Assembly (NCBI RefSeq): GCF_024166365.1
Contig: NC_064830.1
Span: forward strand, 90,760,968-90,824,967
Source of the DNA: Elephas maximus indicus
Taxonomy: Eukaryota > Chordata > Mammalia > Proboscidea > Elephantidae
DNA: 64,000 bases
Direction of reading: 5' to 3'
Shown here: piece by piece, positions 54,735 through 64,000 of the stretch
How the letters are laid out: each line of letters opens with the position of its first letter
Position numbering within the stretch: the stretch's first letter is position 1
Position numbers and translations under genes: made by a program
The notes under the pieces: model-generated
What the model saw: the letters and a program-made list of their open reading frames with translations, nothing else
Database searches by the model: none
What the model was told of the DNA's origin: nothing

Positions 54735-56640
54735 CTTTGAAAAATTACAAATGCACTTAACAAAAAGACAACCTAATCATAAGGTGGGCAAAGAACTTGA
54801 GTAGACATTTCACCAAAGAGGACATTCAAATGGCCACCAAACACATGAAAAGATGCTCAATGTCATTGGTCATCAGCGAGATGTAAACCAAAACCACAAA
54901 GAGAAACCATTTCACTCCCACTAGGATGGCTAAGATAAAAAAAAAAAAATGCTGGCAAGGATGTAGGGAAATTGGAAACTTTATCCATGGCTGGTGGAAA
55001 TGCACAGTGATACAGTCTTTGTGGAAAATAGTGTGATGATTTCTCAAAAACCTAAAAATAGAACTACCATATGTCCCAGCAATTCCACTCCTAGGTATAT
55101 ACCCAAAAGACTTGAAAGAGACTCAAACAGATACTTGTACACCAATGTTTATTGCAGCACTATTCACAATAGCCAAAAGATGAAAACTGCCTTAATGCCC
55201 ATCAACAGATGAATGGATAAACAAAATGTGGTATATACATGCAATGGAATAGTAGGTAGCCAGTAAGAGAAACAAAGTCTTGATACATGCTACAATGTGT
55301 GGAGGTTGACTACATTATGCTGAGTGAGGGAAGTCAATCACAAAAGACAAATATTGCATGTCCTCACATTTAAAAAGAACAGGCAAGCATATAGAGACCA
55401 AAGTTTCTTGGTTACCAGGGGCAGGAGGGAGGGGGAAGGAGGGGTTATTGCTTACAGAGTACTGTGGTTCAGTTTACAGTGATGGAAAAATGGCATTTAT
55501 CAAGGCTAGGGTTGCACAGCTGATGAATGTAATTGTTAAGAAGTACACCTGTAAAAAGTTGAATTGGCAAATTTTGTGTGGTAGACATATTTACAATGAC
55601 AAAAAAAAAGTTGCTGAGGCTGCTTATGTACAAACACACCTCATGGGATTCGGTTCCTTGTTTTGGAGGTTTAGGGTCATGGTTTCATGGGACATCCCAG
55701 TTAATTGGCCTGATAACATATTGAGTGCTTCTATTCTACCTCCTAAAGCTTGCTGGTGGCCATCCAAGACACAGTAATTCTCTCTATTCACCTTGAGCAT
55801 CAGAGGAAAAAAGAGAATGAGGAACAGGAAGAGAAAACAGAACATGTGACTAATTCCCTCCATGAACAACTGCTTCCTTTGCCATGAGACCAGAAGAACT
55901 GGATGGTGCCCAGCTACCATCACCAAACGTTTTGATTAAAGATCCTATGGAAGACTCATGATCAAAAGGGGGAAGATGTAGAACAGAATTTCAAATTTTC
56001 ATGGACTCCAGACTTTCTAGAGCCATGGAGGCTGGATGTATCCCTGAAACTACTGCCCTGAGATAATCTTTAAACCTTAAACCAAAAATATCCCCTGAAG
56101 TCTTCTTAAGACCAAAAATAGTTTAACTTATCTACTAGAGTACAAGGTCAGCGGAAAAGAGGAAGACCCTCAAGAGGCAGATTGACACAGTAGCTGCAAC
56201 AATGGGCTCAAGCATAACGATTATAAGGATGGTGCAGGACTGGGCAGTTTCATTCTGTTGTGCATAGGGTCTCTCTGAGTCAGTACCAACTCGACAGCAC
56301 CCACCAACAACAAAACTACTAAAGAATGTCTGCCTTGAGCATTGTCTTTTAAGATGTATCTATATGGGATCAAACTGACAACAGCAATTCAAAAGATTAG
56401 CTAGGAAACTTAGGGAGCAGTGAGTTTATGTTAATGGAGGAGGAAAAACTCACAGGAGTGTGAGAATGGTTGCACAACTCGAAGAATTTAATCAATGTAA
56501 CTGAATTATAGAAACTTGAATTGGTGTAGGTTCTGCTGTGTATACTCTCAACAACCCACAGTCCAGCGCTCAGGACTATCTGACAGACTGACTACAGCAC
56601 AACCGTGTGTATCCATAAAAAAAAAAAAAAAAAATACCTA
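54735..56640 (+). mobile_element. 5'-truncated old L1 with RTE piece inside
   Basis: ORF2 C-terminal sequence starts near 54740 (gcaaagaacttgagtagaca, gagatgtaaaccaaaaccac, ctggcaaggatgtagggaaa, tgtttattgcagcactattc). A long 3' UTR follows, ending in an A-run at 56617-56636. The ORF2 part has several breaks. It lies between the two genes in their transcriptional orientation. Confidence 0.8.
56137..56311 (+). mobile_element. RTE (BovB-like) 3' fragment
   Basis: Terminal RTE sequence: gtcagcggaaaagaggaaga, gattgacacagtagctgcaa, gtgcaggactgggcagtttc, tgagtcagtaccaactcgac and an aacaacaaa end. It is flanked by ctacta on both sides and inserted in the L1 3' UTR. It matches the 30.78-30.98 kb end of the longer RTE. 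Confidence 0.82.
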
Positions 56641-57518
56641 TCCCTAAAAAAAATTTCCACTTTGTTTCTCAGGGTTTGAGTCCAGGAGGCCCTCTTTTGC
56701 CTGGCGTCTGTGTCTGGCTTTCTTCACTGTGTTCAGTATCTTGGGAAAGAGCTGGAATGGGTCTGGGTCACCTCAGTGTTGGGAAAGCGCTTTGCCTTGA
56801 AGACTGCCTGGGACTTGGGTCTGGGTTTCAGTTTACCTGTGTCTGTATGCCTGTTTCCAAGTCTTGGAAGAAAGGTCCCAGCTTAGAGTCTGTGGGTGGG
56901 TTTACTCAGTCTGTCTGGGTCTCTGAGAGACTTCTTCGTATCCAGTATGTGTGCCTTTTGAGATCTGTGTTTACACATGGTTGTCTGTCAGGGTCTCTGA
57001 GGGAAGGTCTCTGAACCTGGGATCTGACTGCTCCTTAGAACATCACTCCTGCCCTGCACCTAAAAATTGTCTCTGGGACAGATCTCTCAGGAGTGATCTG
57101 GGTGGCAGGAGGCTCTTTCTAGGTGCTGGCTTTGGGGTGGTGTGTGCTCAGGCATCTCTGTGTCTATGAGTCTCACAGGGCAGGGGCTTCGGGGCTTGTC
57201 TGGAAGAGCCGCTTCTCTGACTTCTCCGACTCCGGCCGGTCGCCTGGGGCTCCCCGCAGCTGAGGCCAAGGCTGGGGTGTGGCCGCCTCTCTTGGCAGGC
57301 CAAGGCTGGGTCTGGGTGGGCCGCGGCCGCCCCTTCCTTCCACGCCCCCACCCCGGGTTCCCCCGTTCATGCCCCCCCCTTCATCCCTATCCCAGCGGGT
57401 CCCCACTTCCTTACATGGTCACAGCCGGGCCTCCAGCTCCCGGACGTCCCCCCGCCCCCGCCCCCACCGGACACGGCCCCCGCCCTGCTCGCCCCGCGCC
57501 GCCGGCCCGCGCCCCGCC
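56641..57518 (+). promoter_or_regulatory. TGFB1I1 upstream region and 5' UTR
   Basis: CpG content rises from about 57170 and is high around the first coding exon (ccggacacggcccccgccct). No TATA box is placed convincingly. Long overlapping open frames on both strands here come from GC richness and are not genes. Confidence 0.5.
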
Positions 57519-60500
57519 ATGGAGGACCTGGGTGAGTGGGGCCCGGGTCCCCGCGTCCCCAGTTTCTCACCCTCCGCCTGGACCCGCTTCCCCACCCCAG
57601 AGCCCCCTTGCATCCCCCGTATCTCCCCATCACGGCTTCTAGTCTTCTCACTCCTGCTCTGGTCTCTGCTCGCGCCTCCTTCCCGACTCCACGTCTCCCT
57701 TCCTGCCTCTCCTTTCCTGCCTTTCGCGGCCGGCCGCTCCCTCCCTCCTTTCCTCGCTCTGCTCCTCCACCCTTGGCTGCAGGCGAATGGGCAGGGAGGT
57801 GCAGCGCCCCGTGGGCGCCTCCGCTTGAGGTCTCTGGGATGGGAGTGTTCACAAGGGTCTGGGTCTGGGGACTGGGAAAGTGGAGGAGGGAGGGATGGAA
57901 GAGTATGACATCGAGTTCTATAGGACTTGGGGAAGGGAAGAGTTAAGGGCTCCTAAGTATGGGTAGGGGTCAAGTCCTTCAGGCAAGAACCCAGTGCAAC
58001 CAAACCCAGTGCCGTCGAGTCGATTCCGAGAAAGAGAATAATAAAGACTGCCAAGATGCCAAAGAGAGGTTCGGGGTTTCACCATGGTGAAGTTTCACCA
58101 TGGTGACCGGAGATGAAGAGTCAAGGGTGTGGACTTCTAGGCTCTGGAAGGGAAATGGTTAAAAGAACTCAGCTCTGGGGTAAGGAGGAGGAGGTCTTGG
58201 GGCCTGAAAGAGGGCCGGGGCATCTTGTCCTCCTTGTCTGATGGGGCTGGGGCTGGAACGCTGTGCCCTCTGTGGAAGGGGTTCCGATACCCGCCAATAG
58301 AGGGCGCGCCTCTGTAAGGGTAATGGGCAATGGCATTGTGGAGCAGTAACCAGTCAGGACGCAGGTCTGGCAGACTCGCCAATGAGGACTCAGTGGGGCC
58401 TGGAGGTGGGCCAGGGCTAGGAGGGAACTGATTTGGTAGAGGGAGCAATTAATGGGCGTGGCAAGGAGAGCATCCAATCACAGACCTGGGTACCAGGCAT
58501 CCAGCCAACTGAGCAGTTTGGGGTGGAGCCAAACTTGGCTTGAGAAAGCCAGTTTTGACTGCATGGGGAAGATGGGGAGAATAAAAGAATTAGGCGGCTG
58601 AGTTTGTGCTTGACTCCCAGGATGAGCCAGTCAGGGTGTTCTGGTCATAAGTATTCATTGCTGTCCTTGCACTTCTCTGCGTTGGTTTGACGCTGCGTTT
58701 CTTTCTGATTCTTGACCTCTGCTCTTAATACTGACTTCTGTCTTTCTCAAGTACTACCCATTAGGAACGCTTATCCTCTGATCTCTTAAGGCCCTGTCTC
58801 AGCCCTCTAATTCCTGGTGACTTTAAACGCAGCCTCTAACTCCAGATGGCCCTAATCTTGACCCCTCAACCTCTCATCCTGGCTTCTTCCCCTGCAGATG
58901 CTCTGCTTTCTGACCTGGAGACCACTACCTCACACATGCCAAGGTCAGGGGCTGCAAAAGAGCGGCCCCCAGAGCCGCTCACACCTCCCCTGCCCTATGA
59001 CCACCAGACACAGGTGAGATCAAATGCTGGGGGCTGGGCCAGCCACTGGCCAAGGCTAAGGAAATCTGGGCCTGAGTGAGGCAAATTATAGGCCTGGCAT
59101 CCCACAGGTGCACCTCTTCTCTCTGTAGACAGGGTCTGGGGAGTCTTCAGGAGCATCTGGGGACAAAGACCATCTGTACAGGTGAGGAGCCTGGGAGCTG
59201 GGGGGTGGGGAACCCACTTCAGGCTCAGCTGAGGGGGCTTGGATTCCCCACCCCTGAGCCCAGGCTCCCACCCTATTTCCCAGTACGGTATGCAAGCCTC
59301 GGTCCCCGAAGCCTGCGGCCTCTGCGGCCCCTCCATTCTCCTCTTCCAGTGGTGTCTTGGGCACTGGGCTCTGTGAGCTAGACCGATTGCTCCAGGAACT
59401 TAATGCCACCCAGTTCAACATCACAGGTAACAGGGTTAATGAGACAGGCCTCGATGGGCTGGGGGGTGGACAAGGAAGGACAGAGACTAAGGGTCATAGA
59501 CATCCCAGAGTAGCTACTAAAGCACTACCTGGGAGGGTGGTTGAGCATGGCCCCATGTCCAGGTGCCCTTTCTCTCCTCTCTCCAGATGAAATAATGTCT
59601 CAGTTCCCATCTAGCAAGGCGGCCACAGGGGAGCAGAAGGAGGACCAATCTGAGGAGAAGAAAAGGCCCAACATGTGAGTTTGGCATAGTTGTTAAGGCT
59701 GAGAGAGAGGTGACGGGGCCCTGGATACCTGGGTTACTGCAGGGAGCATCTGGAGGCTGTGACCTGACTTAAGCTGTGTCTTCACAGCTCTCCCAGTCCC
59801 TCCCCTGTCCCCACAAAGCCTTCAGCCACCTCAGCCACCCTGGAGCTGGATAGACTGATGGCATCACTCTCTGATTTCCGTGTCCAGAACCATGTGAGTC
59901 GGGCGGGTGGGGGGGGGGGCAAGTCAATGTCAATTTGGGGCTCTCCAACCTATTCTAGGCCCTTCCATATCTGCCTCCTTGCTGATTCAACTCTCATGTC
60001 CTCCCTCATGCAGCTTCCAGCCTCTGGGCCAACACAGCCTCCAGTGTCAAGTGCAGTGAATGAGGGCTCCCCATCACCACCAGGGTCAACTAGCAAAGGC
60101 AGCCTAGATACCATGCTGGGGCTGCTGCAGTCAGACCTCAGCCGCCGTGGTGTTCCCACCCAGGCCAAGGGCCTCTGCGGCTCCTGCAATAAACCCATTG
60201 CCGGGCAAGTAAGTGGAGCCCCACGAATGTGGGCAGGTATTTACAGACCCATCTTTACTGAGAGCTGGACTTTGTGCTGTTCCCTTTTAATGAATAACTC
60301 TGAAGTGAGTACTACTGTTATTTAGTGTCATCACTAGGGGGTCCAGGGGGTGCAGACTTCACCAGATGACACTAGTCCCTCCTTGAGCCATCCATGGAGC
60401 GTACAAGCCTCCTCTGGGCCCAGCCCAGCCCCATGTACCTGGCAGCACCAGAGGACACGCATACATGCGTGCTCCTGCACACACCCCCACTGGAGCTTGG

Positions 60501-63500
60501 AAAACAGGAACACAGCCCAAGAGGGAAGAAAACTCCCAATTACATCCCAAGCAGCTCGGGCCTCTGGAGCCCTGGACTGAGCAGTTCAACTTAGAGAACA
60601 ACTCCCTCCTCTCCTCCTCTCCCCCTCTCTAGCAGCACAGGTCCCTGGACCTTCCAGCTGGTAGAAACCCTCCAAGAGAGGAGAGTTTGATTTAAAAATT
60701 TTAAAAGTCCTCCCAAGGAGAAAAGTAACCAGACTTTAAAAAAAAAAAAAGTCAATACCAACCTGGGTAGCAAGGAACATAGAGGAGGAGAAAGCATATG
60801 ACCTGAGAGCAGAAACTGCTCGGTCAGATTGCAGGGCTCACTCTGTTTCACTGTCTCTCAGTCTAGCTTTCCAAACCTAATCAAAAGCAGATTATCCAAT
60901 AAGCAAGGTAAGCATGGTGCTTACCTTGCTTACAAGATCAGCTGTAGTGAACAATTTCACATGGGGTGGAACCCACGTGAAATTGTTCACTACAGATTAT
61001 TAAGTAAGCACGAGTAAGCCAGTGCTTACCTTGCTTACTGGGTCAACTGCCCCAGTCAGGGATTTTAAATTTGAATACAGGCTTTGATTCTGTAGGAAGG
61101 TGCTGTGGGGTTGGGAGAGAGACAGATGCCAGCTATACGTAGAAGCAGCATCTTTGATGTGGTGAAAAAAAATGTGAAATTGTTCACTACAGAAGATCTG
61201 GTAAGCTAAGTAAGCACTGTGCTTAACTTGCTTACTGAGTAATCTGCCCCTGATTACCTAACCCATTAATGTACCTCATGTAATGGTAAAATTTAATATA
61301 AAATGAACATAAATTTGATGTACTTCTTAAATGTTTTCGCTTCGAATTCTATCGTTTTTGTACCAAATTTTCACTTTAACCACATGAAACTATGTAAATA
61401 TAAATACATTTAGGCCATGCGTGTGATATTGTAATTTAAAGATGTAATTTAATTTTGCTAGTTGTTTATGTCACTACTATTACCATTACATTCAGTGATA
61501 TGTGAGAATTTACAGGTAACAATTAGTACAAAAAACATTATAAGGATTCCGTACGGTCTGGTACGGGGGGAGGTCCATGGGGGGGGGAGGAGGTGACACC
61601 ATGGGCTATGGCACTGGGTGACACCAACCCTCTTGACACCACTGTTGTTATTCATATTTTATGGATAAGGAAACTGAGGCTTTGAGTCACTTGCAAGTAT
61701 GTGACAGGGTGAGAATTTCAACCCAGTGACTATTTATTGTGGTCCTACTCTGTACCAGGCACTGTGCTAGCCCCTCTAAAAAAATAAAACCCATCCCATT
61801 TAATCTTCACAAAAGCTTTGTTGGCTCCACTAGGCACATCCACAAAGACTGCCCCTCCTCCACCAGAGCCTGGTCTGGGAAAACTGGTCCTGGGCTTAAC
61901 TGAACAGATGTGATTGACAACAGCCGTTGTAGCCAAAAGTTGACTATATCAGTGCCCATTCCAGAATTCCTAATGTTAGCAAAGCAGGGCAACATTATGA
62001 CTTTCGTGGGCCTTAGGCACTTTTGCCTTCATGGGTCCCTTTCTCCATAAATACATATATTTTATTACAAAGTATTTTATTACTGCATTAGCATAAAGAT
62101 GAATATATTAATATTAAATATTTTAAAATATTTTCTCTAGTTCATTTTTTCTTCTGATTTTAAAAGAAATTAAAACATTTACATAGGCCCCTAAAACTAT
62201 TGCGTGCCGTAACACCGCCTGCTGTGCCTAAGGGATGAGTCAGCTCTGTAGGAAAGCTTGAAGACCTGGCTGAATCTCCATCACTTATAATTTGCATAAG
62301 CTTCAGTCTTTTCCCACCATGGGCATAAGATTCTTCATCCTGACCTGTCAGAGATAAGATTGGGAAAGCACCATGTAAACCTTAGCTCAGTGGGCATGTG
62401 GCAGCCCTAGGGCCACTCTGACCCCGGCCTCACCCCAACCCGCAGGTGGTGACAGCTCTGGGCCGCGCCTGGCACCCGGAGCACTTCGTTTGCGGTGGCT
62501 GTTCCACGCCCCTAGGAGGCAGCAGCTTCTTTGAGAAGGACGGAGCCCCCTTTTGCCCCGAGTGCTACTTTGAGCGCTTCTCGCCAAGATGTGGCCTCTG
62601 CAACCAACCCATCCAACACGTGAGCCCCACCTGGCCTCACAGGCCCCACCTCTATCTCAAGGCACCTGCGGGGTGGGCCTCATCCTGATTGGGCCCGCCA
62701 GCCCATCAGGCCCTCGCTTCTGTGATCTGCGCCACTCACAATCCTGCTCCCCCTCGCACCCTCCCCCCTGTATCCCTAGACCAGTCTACCGGCCCCCTCG
62801 GACGACTTCACCTCTCCTTGACTCGCAAGATCCCTGTTAGTTCTTGAGCACCTTAGCGTCTACCTCAGCCCGCTCACCTAGTCCCAGTTGGAGAGGGAGG
62901 GAAGAAGGGAAGGAGGACCACACCGCGTGTCCTCTTTCATTCTCTGCAGAAAATGGTTACCGCCTTGGGCACGCACTGGCACCCGGAGCATTTCTGCTGC
63001 GTCAGTTGCAGGGAGCCTTTCGGGGATGAGGGTGAGAGTTTGACTCCCGCCTTAAAAGCTGCGGGTTCGCTAGATGTCCTGCACCGTCCCTCTAGTCGGC
63101 CTGACCCGGTCCCCCTCTTGTTCCGCGGGCTCGGACCTCCCGAGTCCTTGCTGGGGAATTTTCTCCGAGTCTCTTCTAACCCCACCCCCTTCCGCCCTTG
63201 GGCTCCCAGGCCCCACCCATTCCCTCCCCACCCGTTGTACCCGCGCCAGACTCTGCTCCTGCCTACTGCTCACTGCCGGGTCCCTCTGGCCCCACAGTCT
63301 CAGATCTGGAGGTCTCCAGTCCGGCTGCGCCCCCTTTTCTTCCAGCCCACTCTGTTCCCGCCCCTAGGTTTCCACGAGCGCGAGGGCCGCCCCTACTGTC
63401 GCCGGGACTTCCTGCAGCTGTTCGCCCCGCGCTGCCAGGGCTGCCAAGGCCCCATTCTGGATAACTACATCTCGGCGCTCAGCGCGCTCTGGCACCCAGA

Positions 63501-64000
63501 CTGCTTCGTCTGCAGGGTGCGCTGCGCGGGAGGGGGGCCTTGGAGGGATGGGTCAATGGGAGGCGGGACTATGAGCCTAGGTGTCCTTTCCCAGGCAGGG
63601 CTTCCTGTCTGCGGAGGGGCTACGGGGTCACTAGGTGTCCTTTCCCAGGCAGGGCTTCCTGTCTGCGGAGGGGCTACGGGGTCACCGTGGGTCACTCAAG
63701 GCTAGTTCTCTGCATTGAGCTTTGGTCGCTGACTTTCCCTTTCGCGACCGCCCTCCCCCAGGAATGCTTCGCGCCCTTCTCAGGAGGCAGCTTTTTCGAG
63801 CACGAGGGTCGCCCGCTGTGTGAGAACCATTTCCACGCGCGGCGCGGGTCGCTGTGCGCCACGTGTGGCCTCCCAGTCACGGGTCGCTGCGTGTCGGCCC
63901 TGGGCCGCCGCTTCCACCCGGACCACTTCACCTGCACCTTCTGCCTGCGCCCGCTCACCAAGGGCTCCTTCCAGGAGCGCGCCGGCAAGCCCTACTGCCA
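57519..64000 (+). CDS. TGFB1I1: TGFB1I1 (Hic-5), paxillin-family adaptor, 3' end cut off
   Basis: Hic-5 is a TGF-beta-inducible focal-adhesion scaffold and nuclear-receptor (e.g. androgen receptor) coactivator that shuttles to the nucleus. Coding exons: 57519-57531, 58898-59013, 59129-59181, 59284-59426, 59587-59674, 59788-59893, 60014-60208, 62446-62619, 62950-63031, 63368-63516, and 63762 to the window end. All junctions are GT-AG and in frame; 452 residues are visible. Leucine-rich LD motifs are [13 protein letters not shown] (residue 2 on), [28 protein letters not shown] and [16 protein letters not shown]. Four LIM domains follow from about residue 228: [11 protein letters not shown] with [33 protein letters not shown] and [12 protein letters not shown]. 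Each shows the usual Cys/His zinc ligands. The window ends within the codon after KPYC; about nine residues (human QPCFLKLFG) are missing. The 13-nt first coding exon is characteristic. Confidence 0.97.
57532..58897. other. TGFB1I1 intron 1
   Basis: It holds CpG-rich sequence after the first coding exon and a 35-bp AfroSINE tail stub (57996-58030, minus strand, cagtgccgtcgagtcgattc). Two tandem 14-bp palindromes stand at 58078-58107. No other repeat is identified. Confidence 0.6.
58078..58107. repeat. Two 14-bp palindromes in tandem
   Basis: ttcaccatggtgaa (58078-58091) is its own reverse complement. The run recurs two bases later (58094-58106) with the last base changed. It is in TGFB1I1 intron 1. 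Confidence 0.7.
60209..62445. other. TGFB1I1 intron 7, longest intron in view
   Basis: 2,237 bases. It contains the palindromic repeat cluster at 60887-61250, AT-rich sequence from 61260 to 61530, a minus-strand MIR at about 61640-61770 (ttatggataaggaaactgag, tactctgtaccaggcactgt), and an AT-rich tract at about 62050-62180. No exon is seen. Confidence 0.65.
60887..61250. repeat. Three-copy palindromic repeat cluster, family unknown
   Basis: A unit of about 75 bp consists of gtgaaattgttcactacag (19 bp, identical in all three copies) followed by an internally palindromic box of the form gtaagcaaggtaagca/tgcttaccttgcttac and an end like aatctgcccc. Copy 1 (60887-60960) is inverted. Copies 2 (60977-61053) and 3 (61174-61250) are direct. 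Copies 1 and 2 face each other across 16 bases and form a perfect 19-bp stem (60942-60960 with 60977-60995). Box B of copy 1 is a perfect 15-bp hairpin with a 3-base loop (60900-60932). I cannot name the family; a small DNA transposon or foldback element is possible. Confidence 0.75.
63577..63684 (+). repeat. Exact 54-bp tandem duplication in TGFB1I1 intron 10
   Basis: Two adjacent copies (63577-63630 and 63631-63684) from ctaggtgtcctttcccag to ggctacggggtca appear identical. They lie in the 245-bp intron between the exons encoding LIM3 and LIM4. Each carries tttcccaggcag, an acceptor-like string. Identity suggests a recent event or a variable-number repeat. Confidence 0.9.

Noticed and set aside
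57142-57946. Several frames of 130-210 codons on both strands around TGFB1I1 exon 1
   Set aside because: They overlap each other, are proline- and arginine-rich by composition and run through a known promoter and intron. The 13-nt first exon explains the coding start.

Overview
This is mammalian chromosomal DNA from an afrotherian, most likely an elephant or another paenungulate. The repeats point there: about 16 copies or pieces of the tRNA-derived AfroSINE, BovB-like RTE LINEs whose 3' end matches the SINE tail, a young L1, and L2, MIR, MLT1 and ERV-L/MaLR fossils shared by eutherians. Two host genes read cleanly as split genes with GT-AG introns, ARMC5 and TGFB1I1. They are neighbours in the same orientation at human 16p11.2, so the window is the syntenic block.

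Layout. 1-3132: AT-rich, gene-free, with AfroSINE copies. 3133-10817: a full-length L1 with both ORFs open, flanked by a 15-bp target-site duplication and carrying a 289-nt 3' transduction. 10818-31155: a nested repeat graveyard of decayed L1s (one with its middle deleted), an ERV-L pol fossil, a MaLR provirus fossil inserted next to it, and two decayed RTE copies, one with a 5' inversion. 31156-44440: intergenic DNA with MLT1, L2, MIR and four same-family solo LTRs in one orientation. 44480-45500, minus strand: a decayed C2H2 zinc-finger array. 45500-47000: CpG-rich promoter of ARMC5. 46528-53701: ARMC5 in six coding exons, summing to 935 residues. 53990-56640: L1 3' end split by an RTE fragment. 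57519-64000: TGFB1I1 (Hic-5), eleven coding exons, cut by the window edge about nine residues before its expected end.

How things work together. ARMC5 (armadillo plus BTB, a CUL3 substrate adaptor) and TGFB1I1 (LD motifs plus four LIM domains, a focal-adhesion adaptor and nuclear-receptor coactivator) are linked by position rather than by a known common pathway. The repeats form one visible partnership: RTE LINEs and AfroSINEs share a 3' tail, as expected if RTE machinery moves the SINE.

The strongest observations are the apparently intact L1 with 3' transduction and a short spacer frame whose stop codon overlaps the ORF2 start; a three-copy, partly head-to-head palindromic repeat in TGFB1I1 intron 7; and two SINE insertions sharing one target sequence. 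I see no prokaryote-like system, CRISPR array or unknown gene cluster. All homology statements come from recognition by eye; no search was run.
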